64,000 bases of DNA from Mytilus edulis (GCF_963676685.1 NC_092345.1:26931585-26995584); one strand, 5' to 3'. Numbered from the stretch's first letter, positions 34,266 to 47,176 are shown. Numbers and translations are program-made. The notes: a model not told the origin generated them from the sequence alone.

Positions 34266-35439
34266 AAATAACAACAGACTACTAGCTTACTTTCATCTTC
34301 TTATTTAGACGCACAAATATATTTAATATCCTTTCAAGTGCTGGCCATAATAAGATTTTGAACATTTTTACAACACACGAGTTTGTGAATGGAAATGCTG
34401 TAAAGCTAGGAGACTTACCGCATTTATTTGTCTTTTTTTCATGAGTTTTGTCGAAATCATAATCTCAGAATGAATTTTACAAGTTAAAAAAAAAATAAGA
34501 ATGTAGTCGTGAAAGACTTTTCAAGCCTGTAATTTTCATCTAGAGTCCGGCGTATGGCGTAGGATGACTTTCAAAAGAGTACAAGAAAAGTGGCAGTGAT
34601 GTTAGAAAGTGGTTTCATCAGTAGATCTTAGATAAGTCTTTCTTTAGCTGGTTATATACTATCCATAATTGAAATGAAATTGTTTTGTTCCCACTATGCG
34701 TATCGTCTGTAAATCCATAAACCAACGCACAATAACATGAATAATGTACAAGAGACATTTCACAACCTTTTTAGTCATTGCATTCATCTATGTTTGTACC
34801 TTGGGACTGTTACATGCAATTTCAAGCCGCTTTAGTTTATTCCTTAATTAAATTGAACAGGACTAATGCAACATCAGCAACAATTAGTCATACTCATTTT
34901 GCAGCGATTTCCACTCAAACTGGTGCTAGTGTGAAGAACAGCAATACAGGAACTGTGAAAATTGTGTGTTCTTTAGTGTGCATGTTTTAATTTAGTGCCA
35001 AGAGTAATAAATTTCACCTACGTTGTCTGGCTTTAAATATTTTTTTTTGGTTTTGTTTGCAGACTTACAATTGATTCAAACCCGCCAGTGTAAACTTCCG
35101 GTCCAAGAAAGAAGAACATCTTTGTTATATTATTAAGGATGTACACCTCTGAGGAGCCAAACAATGCTAGAATTGAACTTCTATTCTTAACCTGTTTCTG
35201 TTCGTTTATAAGACTTTAAAAAAGATAATTGGTGATGACAAAAATCATATGGTGGTGTACTTTTTTTTCTACAGCCACTTGAAAGTACCCAATTCTGATG
35301 AGTTTAACATTTTTATCAATTTATACCCACTGTTGGGCCATTATGACAATTTCACAATTAAACTTTATTCATATTTTCAATATAGATGAAGTGGACCAAT
35401 CTGAATAAACTTAACATAAACACGAAATCTACACGCAGG
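34266..35439. other. No gene recognised
   Basis: AT-rich intergenic stretch. A 70-codon open frame at 34778 shows no domain and is not called. Confidence 0.4.
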
Positions 35440-35937
35440 TATAACAGCACAGATAAACTTCACTGCGAGTACTCTCAGATCTGTACAGAGGGATGTACAA
35501 GTACCCGGCCAATTCCACTTGTATTTGTAGTATTTGTTACGCCTTTTCAACTGATTTTCATAGTTTTTTCTAATATTGTACTGTTATACCACTGTCCAGG
35601 GTAGGGGGAGGGTTGGGATCCCGCTAACATGTTTAACCCCGTTTCATTCTTTATGTATGTGCCTGTGCCCGTTATTCAGTGGTTGTCGTTTGTGTATGTA
35701 TTCCATATTTGTTTATCGTTCATTTTTTGTACATAAATTAGGCTGTTAGTTTTCTCGTTTGAATTGTTTTACATTGTATTTTCGGGGTCTTTTATAGCTA
35801 ACTATGCGGTATGGGCTTTACTAATTGTTGAAGGAAGGCCGTACGGTGACCTATAGTTGTTAATTTCTGTGTCATTTGGTCTCTTGTGGTGAGTTGTCTC
35901 ATTGACAATACCACATCTTCTTTTTTTTATATTCAGG
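35440..35937 (+). repeat. R1 dispersed repeat copy
   Basis: From 'gcgagtactctcagatctgt' through 'gggagggttgggatcccgct' and 'aggccgtacggtgacctata' to 'accacatcttctttttttt'. Confidence 0.85.
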
Positions 35938-36499
35938 AGGGTACATTAAGTTCATTTAACCATTAAACATTGCGATTTATTTTCTTTTTGCTTTCAAAAT
36001 TGAAGAAAACTTAATTTTCAACTTGTGTTTCTGTATCTGGCACATGTGCTTGATTACAGCTTGATGACATACGCCTGAAACCGTCACCGAAGTAAGGATA
36101 ATGATCAGAATCGGGGTTCTTTACTCCATGTTTGAGTAATAAGGGTGGAATTGTGAAATACACATAAATGTACATGTCCATTCGTGTTAACTTGACATTT
36201 TGACAATTTTTAATGTACTATTGCTATTCAACGTTTACTTATTTTGTTTTATATCTCGTCTCACCTATTTAACATGTACCACATTTATTCAGTATATATG
36301 ATGGTAAATTTTCACTTCTGCTCTCGTACTATGAACAGCATATTTTATTTATTTTGTGAAAAAATATTTCCGTACTCATAACAACAAAATTATTATATTT
36401 AAATGTTCAAATTTATCTGTTTACGTTAATTTACTTAACGTATTTTTGTCCCAGGTTATAGTTGTCTTTTTGAGATATTTAACATCAACTCTTTTTTTT

Positions 36500-36998
36500 T
36501 TATTATTGTACTCATTTTGTGTCATAGATGTATTCGTTCAGTGTATGTTTTCTTGTTTTTGTCTATTTGTCTTTTTGATCGAGTTATGCCATTTCAATTG
36601 ATATTTTACAGTTCGTCTTTCTGTGTTGTAATGTTACACTACTGTTTCTGGTTAGGGCGAAGTTTTTCCCCCTGTTAAAATGTTCAAACCCGTTGCATTA
36701 GTTCGCACCTGTCCGAAGTCAGGAACCTATTGTTCAGAGGTTGTCGTTTGTTGATGTGATTCAAATGTGTTTTTCGTTTCTCGTTTTATACATAATAGAT
36801 TTGACCATTGGTTTTCCTGTTTGAATTGTTTTACATTAGTCATTTTTGGGCCCTTTACAGTTTGCTGTTCAGTATGAACGAGCCAAGGCTCCGTGTTAAA
36901 GGACGTACTTTGACCTTTAATTGTTTGCTTGTTACACGTTGCGACTGCGACGGAGAGTGGTTTCATTGACACTCATGCCACATCTCCTGATATCTATG
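36500..36998 (+). repeat. R1-variant repeat copy
   Basis: Forward copy of the variant seen reversed at 6829: 'caaggctccgtgttaaagga', 'ctttgacctttaattgtttg' and 'tgccacatctcctgatatc'. Confidence 0.75.
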
Positions 36999-37126
36999 TA
37001 CACGCAATGAATCGAAAACAGAATCAAAGGCTTACTGAGATGAAAGTGCAAGACACAGAAGCTTTGTAGGTGTTAATGGGCTTGTAATAATATTCCCTAT
37101 TAAAAATCAAAGTGAACAAATAAGAC

Positions 37127-37132
37127 TTTATT
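37127..37132 (-). terminator. Candidate polyadenylation signal of the VWA gene
   Basis: AATAAA on the minus strand, 55 bases beyond the stop codon of the VWA gene. Confidence 0.55.
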
Positions 37133-37186
37133 GGCTGATTATTTGCATTGAATACGGTAATATGGTAACTCAAATCAGCAATTAGA

Positions 37187-40100
37187 TTAGGTCTTTTTCT
37201 CTGGTACATTGTACTTTTCTTGAGCAGCCTTCATTCTGTTTACATATCTAAAAATGAAAAAAATAAATAAAAAAGGTTTATAATCAGGTAGCATACACAA
37301 TGTTCCACTATGATTATATACAGTCAGGAAAAAAACCCAGTTGCTCTTCATAAAAGAAATCAATTTTATTAACATAGATGAAGACTGAGGTATTGATTAT
37401 TTTTGTATTCTCTCCCCCCTTGATGGTTGAAAGCAAATAAACTCATCATAGATACCAGGATTGAAAATTTATATTTACGCCAGACGCGCGTTTCGTCTAC
37501 AAAATACCTATCAGTAAAGCTCGAAACAAAGAATGTCACACATCTATCGAGGAGGTTTGAACTGGACGACTGGCGTTTCTGAAATAAATTACACTGTCTA
37601 CTAAACATAAAGTATCAGATCCCAAGACCATTATGTATAATACGATGTTGCTGAAAGAAATTGTGATTACTCTGTATTTTGCATTTACCTTATGTAAATT
37701 AATTTATGACTACGTCTTTTTGACCACTTAAAAGTTTAATAATTTCAAGGAATTGCCGTTTCAAAGCTTGATGTGAAAATGAAATTATCAATTTTATGTT
37801 ACTGCCTTAACTTTAAATGCAGTGTTGCATGTGAAGTAATGTAGTAAGGAGGTCTGTTTACCAAAGCTGCTGCTCGTGCTTACTTAGACCAAAGCTGCTG
37901 TTCGTGCTTACTTAGACGAAAGCTGCTGCTCGTGCTTACTTAGACCAAAGCTGCTGCTCGTGCTTACTTAGACCAAAGCTGCTGCTCGTGCTTACTTAGA
38001 CCAAAGCTGCTGCTCGTGCTTACTTAGACCAAAGCTGCTGCTCGTGCTTACTTAGACCAAAGCTGCTGTTCGTGCTTATTCAGACCAAAGCTGCTGCTCG
38101 TGCTTACTAAGATTATATTATTGAACTACACGTGCTGTGTGTTTTAATGCACCGTGCACGAATGTACTTGTATGCATCGTATGTTTTATTGTATCTGTCT
38201 TGTCGATTTCATACAATGTTGACTGTTGTAATCCTAATTTTGACATTTTTACCTGTTTGTTTTGTTCACACATTGATGTCAATATAAAGGAATTCTATGC
38301 AACTGTTATACAAGTGAGAGGTTTAGCTAGCTATAAAACCAGATTTAATCCACCTTTTACTACTTTAGAAAATGCATGTACCAAGACAGTTATATGACAT
38401 TTGTTTTCCGTTCGTTTGATGTGTTCTAGTTTTTGATATTGCCATTTGATAAGGGACATTTCGATTTGCATTTTGCTTGGAGTTCGGTATTTTTGTTATT
38501 TTACTTTTCACAACTCTAAACAGCTTTATGTGTTGTATTTTTATCATAATTATGTACAAACTATATATAAGGATTATTGTATTGTACATGTGTTTTGCAG
38601 TTTTTCAATGACTGCATGTCAGACTTTGTATTCGGAACCATGACAAAAAGAAACTTGTAATTCAGTGGTTGTCGTTTATTGCTGTATATCACATTTTTTT
38701 TCGTTCATTATTTTGTACATAGATCTAGCCGTTAATGTTTTCGTTTGAATTGTTTTACATTTGTCAATTCGAAGACCTATATAATAGCTAAAAAATTAGG
38801 TATGAGTTTTACTCATTGTGGAAGGTGTACGGTGATCTATAGAGTGCTATTTTCTTTGTCTTTGCAATTGGTCTTGTGTGAAGAGTTGTCTCATTGGTAA
38901 TCATACTATATTTTCTTATTCTTATATGTTTGAAATATGGGAAGCGCAGTTTAAGAAATCGTTGTTTGGCGAAAGCGAGTAGATTTGTGCCACGCAAATA
39001 ATGCTAAGCAATCATGCGCCGGTTCACCAAGCCACACAGCAATCTTATAACACAATAAGTTTATAATAATGCTAGTAACTAGGTACTAGGTACTAACCTG
39101 TTTTGTAGAAAGCAGAGTAGGCACATTATAAAGGTAATCAGAGCTATAGAACCAAATATAATTGTTTCTAGCCATTTAGCAAGTCTGTCAATAACTACAA
39201 TGTTAAAAAATATAATAATGCAAATAATCATACTGTTTTTTTTTTATAATTAACACATGAACATAAGTTTGAGGTTGTGATCTGGTACGAGGTTGGTGTA
39301 GGATAGATTAAAATAGCCAGTGGCGGATCCAGAACTTTTAATAAGGGGGGGGGGCGCTCCAGCTAAGCTTCACGAAAGGGGGGGGGGCTGAAAATAACCT
39401 TATAACTATACAAGTGTCATGTCAGTGGGGCATGTTTTTTTTTATTTCCTGGACTATAAACATACGGTAGTGGAATTCATTATAGTACATGTCTCGGCGT
39501 ATTACTGTAATACATACAAAAATCGTTTTCTCCTCTGTCGTTTATAAAATATTCTTGCGTTTGGTCTATAATAGAAACAGAGAGTAAAGCGAGGCTTGCC
39601 GAATTTTTCTCCTCTTTCGTAGGGAATACAAACAGATTTTATTTTGTCCGACACTGTACGAATATTGCTGGTTTTCTCTCCATCCTAATCGTTCAATTTG
39701 TTTTTGAATAAAATCGACATGACCATAATGAGAACCATAAATTGAACTGTGAAAAATATATTGAACACAAATTTTCGATCGCAACAAAATAAGAGTACAA
39801 GGAGATAATAAACGTATATATAGAGAAGCAAAATGAAATGACATTTATAGCAATACGCACCTTCTTTACAGCCGGCATTGTCCCGTATGAGTGTACTGAG
39901 GCTCTTGGCAACTGTGTTTTCGTCTTTCAATTCAAATTGGTAAGTGGAATCGTAGGCTATGGTATTAGATATCACAGAACTAGACCCTTCTGTAATACTA
40001 ATAATTCTTACAGAGCGTGATTTACAATATGCAACAACAGCATCAAGTTCAGCGTCTTTTACAGAGGTCATTGATGATATAACGACAAGATAGTTAACAG

Positions 40101-42919
40101 CTTTTGCACGACCGCCTGCACGAGAGGAAAACATTACCCTGCATGTTCGGTTCAGTGCGTTTTGGATATTTACTAACCCCACATTTGTTTGTCTTTTCAT
40201 ACTGTTTATTTTACTCTTTATAGTTGTTTTACTGTAAAAGTAGTCCATCTGGAATATTTGTCGGACAGTGTCGGCATAACAGCTGACACCAACATTAACA
40301 CCCATCTCTTTGACATCGAGAATATTTAATGTTGCGTCTACTGTCCTCAAAGTTTTGTTGAACATTGCATCAGGAACTGCACTCGATTCGTCAAATAGAA
40401 ATACAACATCTATTAAGCAGTCCGCTAAAAAGAATCAAAAACATACAGCTGTTAATATCCATTATATATATGTTATTAACCTAAACCGTAATTTCGTGAC
40501 ACCAGAAAACCTTTTTGTTTTATGTAAAATTATAAATGTCATTAAATGATATTTCTTTTCTCTTTTTACAGTTTTATCACCAATCTTTGAATTTTGGAGT
40601 TTGTAAGCACCAACAGATTGTGATAAATCGAGACAAATCTCCTATTCGGTGATTATACATAATTAAAGTTTTTTTTTTAATGTGTTTGTTTTTGTTTCTT
40701 TTACCTTTTCCTGTTTTGTTTTGTTTTGTTTTGTTTTGTTTTGTTTTGTTTTGTTTTGTTGTTTTGTTTTGTTTTGTTTTGTTTTGTTTAGTTTTGAAGG
40801 GGATGAGGATTATTATTGTCTCTGAGCTGCGGTATTAATTTCCCAAAACAAAAAAAATCAAATTCCGTGTTTTTGTATTTATATAAAGATCAAATTATTA
40901 AACCACCTGGAAATGCTATTTGAATCATTAACCGTAAATCATTATAAGTATCAATTATAAAACAGAAGATGTGGTATGATTGCCAAGAAGACAACTCTTC
41001 ACAGAAGACCAAATGACACAGAAATTGACAACTGTATCACCGAACATCATTCAACAATGAGCCAAGCACATACCGCGTAGTCATATATAAAAAGACCAGA
41101 AATTACAAATGTAAAACAATTTAAACGAGAAAACTAACGGCCTAGTTTATGTATAAATATATGAACGAAAACATAGTATGCAATACAGTAACAAAACAAC
41201 AAACGACAACCACTGAATTACAAGCTCCTTTAAACAGGCACTTGCATACAGAATGTGGCGGGTTTAAACATGTTATCGGGATACCAACCCTCCCCTAACC
41301 TTGAACAGTGGTGTTACAGTATAACATTTGAACGAACTATAAAAATCCGTTGAGAAAGGCTTACCAGATGGATACAAATAGAAATACATCTAACGAAAAA
41401 CAGTGTAAACGTAGCCAGGTACTTTCACATCACAACAAGAAAATGACACTAAGTACAGGTCTGAGAGTACACTCGCACTACTGACAGTTAGTTGAAAGCC
41501 AATTACAACTTTTAAAGAAAATTATACATCTAAAACTAAACTATCATTCAGTAAACATCAAACATCCATTTGAATTTAGTGTAAAGACTTCATAAACAGT
41601 CAGAGAAAACATGACCAAGTCCGGTTTTGGGTTATCTTCTATCTGGTAATAATACTTTTAACATCGAGGTAGAAAGGTGGGAAGCACGATGGGCTATAGC
41701 AGCGGGACACATTTCTGGTACTCTTGCAGAAAGTTTGGATTTGACCAATTTGATCTGTATCCAAACATTTACACTTGTTTGTTAATACCATTGACAATGC
41801 AAGCGACCACTGTCAACGCTTAACTCAGTGTCAGTGTCATGCGCCGAATTAAAACATGTCTGCTTTCTTAGATGACAACAGAACTACTTTCGAGTCTGTG
41901 TATCCTTCACACATACAAAGAGACGCCCATTGACATTGATAAAGTAATTGGCTGTTTTGCAACCAACAGGACAGGTGGCTTTGAATTTTGTTTTAAGTCA
42001 CTGGTGAGAGGTTGACTCTTTTAATAATTTATAACCACGCATAAGGTTTCAACTGCCTATCTACAACGTGAAATGTTCCCTAAACAGTTATCCTACTGAG
42101 TTAATATTTTTTTTAAATAAAACAACACCATACATTACAGGAGTCTCCGGGAAAGAAACTGGTCCCCTGCAATGGGCTTTGTCCCGTGGACCCACTTGGG
42201 GATCTGAGTGGCATCCAGACCCTTTGTCGAATTGGGCTTCTCCATCGAGATATTTCCAACTATGCTACTAGAGAGTTTTAACAAATTGAGATATTGTTTT
42301 AAAAAATTTGTTTGGAATAGTTAATAAATAAACTATTTCGACCTGATGCATTCAGATGGTAAAAAATTTAACTAAGTTAAATTTTACCATCTGAATGCAT
42401 CAGGTCGAAACATTTATTCACATTTTAATCTTATTTGAACTGTCCTGAAGCTATAGCAGTTTATACACAATCACACTCATACATCTCAAGCAATGGAAAC
42501 TGATTACGTTCCTACACCCCAGTGTATAAAAAATATATTCAAACGCATCAGCTATACAAAAGTGTTCTTAATTAAAAATAAGAAGATGTGGTATGAATTA
42601 TAAACATCCGGGTTACATCTTGGGCATTAAATATTCACACAAATGACGAAATATTTAATTACTACATACATGCATATGGTTGTTGATGACAAAAGTGTTG
42701 TTGATTCGTTCAAATATGAGAGTTTATATACATGTACATGGTGTACTTATTTAGAAGAATATTTCTTCATTTTATAAATTTTAAAGCAGATTAGAGTGCA
42801 ATTAATATCAAAATAAATAATTAATTCATACCTTTCGGATATTGAATTGATGGTCCAACGGACAAAATTGCTATTAAGTAACAGTTCCAAATAAGACGCA
42901 TCATGTTAAAATTTGTCAT
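37187..42919 (-). CDS. Membrane-anchored VWA-domain protein (4 exons)
   Basis: Exons 42832-42919, 39861-40424, 39098-39194 and 37187-37247 join in phase to 810 nt, 269 residues. Seen: an N-terminal signal peptide (MTNFNMMRL plus a hydrophobic core, about 1-24); one von Willebrand factor A domain (about 31-212) opening CLIDVVFLFDESSA and containing VGVSCYAD and YLVVISSMTSVKDAELD; a transmembrane helix (about 228-247); and a 20-residue basic cytosolic tail. VWA domains bind ligands through a metal site (MIDAS, DxSxS plus a Thr and an Asp). Here the first motif is D-E-S-S-A and the later Asp is replaced (VVISS), so metal binding is doubtful. Donors and acceptors are canonical. A single-VWA, single-pass receptor-like protein is small for the family. 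Its ligand is unknown. Confidence 0.85.
37861..38112. repeat. 28-bp tandem repeat, exactly nine units
   Basis: Nine head-to-tail 28-base units (ccaaagctgctgctcgtgc, then ttacttaga) fill 252 bases with only a few substitutions and no indels. It is a minisatellite in the last intron of the VWA gene. 28 is not a multiple of three, and the frames shift between units. Confidence 0.95.
38640..38925 (+). repeat. R1 fragment in VWA intron 3
   Basis: It begins 'cttgtaattcagtggttgtc' and ends near 'tggtaatcatactatatttt', a diverged R1 3' half. Confidence 0.75.
39318..39400. mobile_element. TGGCGGATCC-family element fragment
   Basis: It starts TGGCGGATCCAGAACTTT, followed by two G runs. Only the left end is clear. 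It sits in VWA intron 2. Confidence 0.5.
40712..40792 (+). repeat. (TTTTG)n microsatellite
   Basis: About sixteen TTTTG units with one short interruption, in the first intron of the VWA gene. Confidence 0.95.
40968..41640 (-). repeat. R1 dispersed repeat, near full length
   Basis: Reverse R1 from 'gaagatgtggtatgattgcc' through 'gagaaaactaacggcctagt' and 'ccaaccctcccctaacc' to the distal block 'aacatgaccaagtccggttt'. It lies in intron 1 of the VWA gene. Confidence 0.85.
42140..42275. other. G/C-richer island of unknown origin
   Basis: A short stretch ('ggtcccctgcaatgggcttt', 'gacccacttggggatctgag') stands out from AT-rich surroundings within VWA intron 1. It is open in one plus-strand frame but shows no recognised domain. 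It may be a relic of a mobile element. Confidence 0.3.
42336..42410. repeat. Near-perfect 37-bp hairpin
   Basis: TTTCGACCTGATGCATTCAG and its continuation to 42373 are inverted immediately afterwards to 42410, with essentially no loop and one 2-base indel. It lies in VWA intron 1. Confidence 0.85.
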
Positions 42920-45118
42920 TTTTCGCCTTTGTTTATGTATTCTTATATTTCATCACGATTTTCTGTGTGAACGACACTGTTTTTAAACTTTAAATGTGTA
43001 CCATTTACTTCAGAGATTTTAAAATAAGTCAGGCGTAACCACGTTTTAACAAAGAATGTTTAAAATCGATATAAGGTTATTAAACCATGTTACATAGCTG
43101 AAGGTTATATCGTGTTCTTTTAACTGAAATGTGAGAAATTTTCTTAGGAACAAAATCACACTTATTTGTCTAAATAACAGCTTTTTAAAATACATGTACT
43201 AGTAATTATTAGTGTAAGCTAATACCAAGTCTTTACGATTGCGGGTTCTAAATAAGTATTGTTGAATGAAGTTCAGTCTTCAGTCAGAACCAGCCTTTTA
43301 AACTGAAGCCTTCTGTTATTTGAAAGTGAAAAAAAATTCCACTCTGAAAGTTATTGTTTGTCATCGTTTCTGTTCCGTCATTGCAATTATGTTCTATAGA
43401 CCTATAGATGGGTAACCATTGTTAAGGTATTGATATTAACGGCGGGGTTCCGTACCCATCAATTCGACGTCTATTACAAAATGTTACAGAATGTTCCTTC
43501 CATTCGGAACTTGTAACATGTAATTTTTCCATGTCAATGTCAATATAGACCCTCCTGCGGTATTATTTTCAACGCTGAACCAAATTGTCTAACGAGCTAC
43601 TTCACCAATCTATAATAATTATACAACAAGAAAAGATATCACACATTATTTTCAGAGATTGGGTCCAGCAGTCTGTGCCTCTTCTTATATTTTACTTAAA
43701 GTCTTTCACTGGTCGGTCATAAATTGTCATTTTATTGTTTGAAATGTCTTGCGTATGTATGAATTCATATCAAGTTGTCACAAACTTGCATATTTTCAGA
43801 GTTACTATGACAATAAATATTTGAATTTAAATTGAAGTTAAACTTATTATTATAATATCGAAATCATTTAATTTGTAATATTGGTCTTGTCTAAGTAATT
43901 TTATTGAGATGTACATTTTTTTTATAAAGCTTTATGTTTTTTGTAGTATCTATAAGTGTCGGTATATTTCCACAAAGTCGAAAATTTGCTTTTGGTATTA
44001 GTAGACAAAGCCACAGCTTTACATAGTTCTGAAGTTTTCTTACGTAATGAATAATTAACCCTTAAGTCTATAGAATTAGCGCCTATTCATAATATAAAAA
44101 TACAAGCAACAGATTTTTGTTAAATTCTTTTGTTAATCCGTTAAGTGCTGATTGTACTAAAGCGAGTATTCTCAGGTAAGGGGCTTAGTCTGAGTTTTCT
44201 ATCGTTGGCATCGGCAATTTCTGCAATTATATCGTAGAATAACGTCCAACAAAATGAATTTATGATGGTAAGATACGGATACTGGAATTCGAACTAGACT
44301 TTCCTTGCTTCGTCAGATACGATTAAGACAAAAATATCGTGTTTAAGATCGAGCCATCTGAAGGCGGTCTTCCAAACGCAGTCAAGGTGAGGTTATCCAT
44401 TCGAATATCATGATATGGCTGACCATTATTCAGTGTATGTAAAGTGCGGATCCTAAAATACCATTTTCACTGTATATGTCATGCATTTCTGATGTAGAAT
44501 GGTAAATAAACAGACGAAAAAATTATGATTTTTGAATAAAATAAAGAAATTTGTTCACATGTATTATGTTCAGTAATACATAATACAAGTTATACAAAGT
44601 AAGAGATGGGAACGGGTTTTTATCGCGCCGAGAGCCATCCATACGTGAAATATATACCGAAATAGATGAATATTTAGGACGTTTTACGAACAAATCGTGC
44701 AAGTGATTAAAACTAGCAGGAAAGATGTAGTTGCAAAAACATATTCATTACAACACAATTATTAATGTTGTATGATGTAGAATAGCTTTTGTTATTCAGT
44801 TTGTCCATATTGTATTGAATTCCACGATGATTCTATCTTTATGCGAGTCATGTTTACTGTTGAATAATGATACTTTACTTTCATTTTCACTGTAGAGCGA
44901 TTCATTAGTATTGTATATGCGGTGCATTTTCACTGTATGAATTTTATTAATTTTTATGCATTAAATTCCAAATTCAGCCGATTTGCTTAAACAATAATTA
45001 AAGTAAGAAAAGGATTTGATAGTGCTGACTTTGAGATGAAAAGTTTGATTGAACACTCCAATAAATTCAATAGAATTAATATTTATTTCAAATAAAACAC
45101 ATCGTTGTCATAATATAC
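42920..45118. other. Upstream of VWA gene, no gene recognised
   Basis: A TATAAGAA-like sequence on the minus strand about 30 bases above the ATG at 42919 could be the core promoter. The remainder is AT-rich intergenic DNA without supported exons or repeats of the R families. 'cattttcactgta' recurs at 44462, 44884 and 44925. Confidence 0.4.
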
Positions 45119-46002
45119 TAGTCAACAAAAGAAACGATACACGACTTTGAAATAAAATTCATCAAAAAGTATTAAATATAAAACAAAATGAAATACACTA
45201 TTTTAATAAGCTTTCATTTGCAATGTATGCACATGTGATAATGAAAATCAAAACTTGTCGGAAAGTATCTAAATTTCCTGTAAACGACTATAGGGTGCAA
45301 ATAAGTTTTGCGGAAAGTTGAATAAAAAATCGACACGTAATTTTCTAAGTACTAAATAAAATTTCAACTTTGTTTTAAAATATTCAATATGCTAATCAAG
45401 TTGTGTTTCATGTTGTAACTAATGGGTTGAAATATTGTTTTTCAAATTTTTGGGAAAAAAAGTGTTTTTTTGAAATCTCAAAAAATGCAAAAAAATTTAT
45501 TTTTTATTTTTGTCTCAAATCAATGCTTTGGATATGAAAACAACACACAGTAAATTTTGAACATTTCGGATTAGTTTTAAGATTGTGACCGCTTTTTGAA
45601 TATCACTTTACACATACTGTCTATGGTAAATCAGTTGATAATGTATACATTTTAACGATTTCTCGTGGGGCCGAACTTTGGTAAACAAATAAACGAAGAA
45701 ATTGTATGATTTTTAAAAACAAATTGATGGCAAACATTGTCTTTACCTTTATTCTATTCTATTCTATTCTACCATATAGTGACCGCCTTCAACAGATTGA
45801 AGATTATGTCACAGGAGGAAACTTACAACAAGACATAGATTGAAAAAATGTACAATTTTTTAAAAATACTAAAAATATAAATGGTTTTGTATAATAAAGT
45901 AAGATGTTGTAATTGAGTTAATATTGATGCTTTGAAATTGAAGATTTGAAAGAGTCTACTGAAGAGCAATTTACACGTAGTTTGTTCCAGTCGGTAATAG
46001 TT

Positions 46003-47176
46003 TATGGCAAGCCGTTCTCGTCAAAACTATGTTTAAACCCTTTTTTCGAAAAAAAATACACACTGAGATTTAAAAACCTAAAATAACACACTGAGATTTA
46101 AAAAAATAAAAAACACACACTGAGAATTCAAAATTACACACTGAGATTTTAAAAAGACACACAGAGATGAAATAAATTGAAAAACACACACTGAGAATTG
46201 TTATTTTACACACTGAGATTTCAAAAATACACACTGAGATTAATATGCAAATTACTAATGAATATTCATGAGATGAATAATTCACAGATTAATATCTTGA
46301 TCTCAATAACTCTTGTCATTATAATAATGAAATGCGATTCCTTCAACCAACATTCGTAATAAATTTCAAGACTTAACATCGCTTATATTCATAAGTTAGT
46401 TTGTTGCCTATAATTCAGATCATTACTACCAGTAGTTAAACATGGGTCCCTTTTCAAAAGTCTTCCAACTGTTTTCCTGATTTCGCTAGTTAATCTTGTA
46501 TATTTTTGTTACGTTTATATGCTATAATAGACACTTTCCTTGGACGAGAGGAGAGAGTAAAAATTTCGCTGCATTCTTTGGCAGATTGTTCCAATGTTTT
46601 CTTATAATTTTAATAAAGTTTTTCACCATTTGGTTATATTTTGTAATAAGAGTAAGTGGGTATTTTTCTTGTTCTTGTATTTCTAAAGTTTTTTTTATTA
46701 ATAATTTGGAACCAAATCGAAGGACTAACGAGTTATGTACCCTTGTTGTTTTAAGCTTGTAATAGATTCAGATTAAGTATGCTAATTAGATATGTGCGCA
46801 TAAAAAGTGCGCACAAATCTCAGTGTGTAATTTTAAATTCTCAGTGTGTAATTTTAAATTCTCAGTGTGTAATTTCAAATTCTCAGTGTGTGTTTTCAGT
46901 TTATTTATTCTCAGTGTGTCTTTTTGAAATCTCAGTGTGTAATTGTCAATTCTCAGTGTGTAATTTTCAATTCTCAGTGTGCGTTTTTCATTTTTGTAAT
47001 CTCAGTGCGTCTTTATGAAATCTCAGTGTGTAATTTTCAATTCTCAGTGTGTAATTTTCAATTCTCAGTGTGCGTTTTGAAGTTTTTAAATCTCAGTGTG
47101 CTTTGTTGTAATTCTCAGTGTGTACATTTTTCGAAAAAAATGGTTTAAACATAGTTTTGACGAGAACGGCTTGCCA
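46003..47176. mobile_element. 1.17-kb foldback element of opposed CTCAGTGTGT arrays
   Basis: The ends TATGGCAAGCCGTTCTCG... and its inverse (to 47176) are ~48-base inverted repeats flanked by an exact 8-bp duplication TAATAGTT (45995-46002 and 47177-47184). Inside, about eight 'acacactgagat' units run in one direction (46056-46240) and about fourteen 'ctcagtgtgt' units in the other (46816-47125). They are spaced roughly every 20-25 bases, so the two halves are complementary. The centre holds a retroelement relic. The element interrupts the C-terminal coding part of the LINE. Confidence 0.9.
46440..46745 (-). pseudogene. Penelope-like retroelement coding relic
   Basis: On the minus strand, NFIKIIRKHWNNLP is followed, after a one-base frame change, by SIIAYKRNKNIQD. 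This resembles the linker motif (…P-x-IAYRRxKNLxDxL…) after the reverse transcriptase of Penelope-like elements, as I recall it. It is short and contains stops. It forms the centre of the foldback element. Confidence 0.45.

Noticed and set aside
37861-38112. Possible CRISPR-like array
   Set aside because: Units are directly adjacent with no unique spacers, and the host is a eukaryote. It is a minisatellite.
39685-39860. Extension of the VWA exon past 39861
   Set aside because: The reading frame continues into hydrophobic sequence, but a GT donor at 39860 joins in phase to the transmembrane exon. The extension is intron read-through.
46070-47148. Cysteine- and valine-rich repeated open frames (ISVC / SQCV patterns)
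   Set aside because: They are translations of the CTCAGTGTGT arrays of the foldback element, not a cysteine-rich protein gene.
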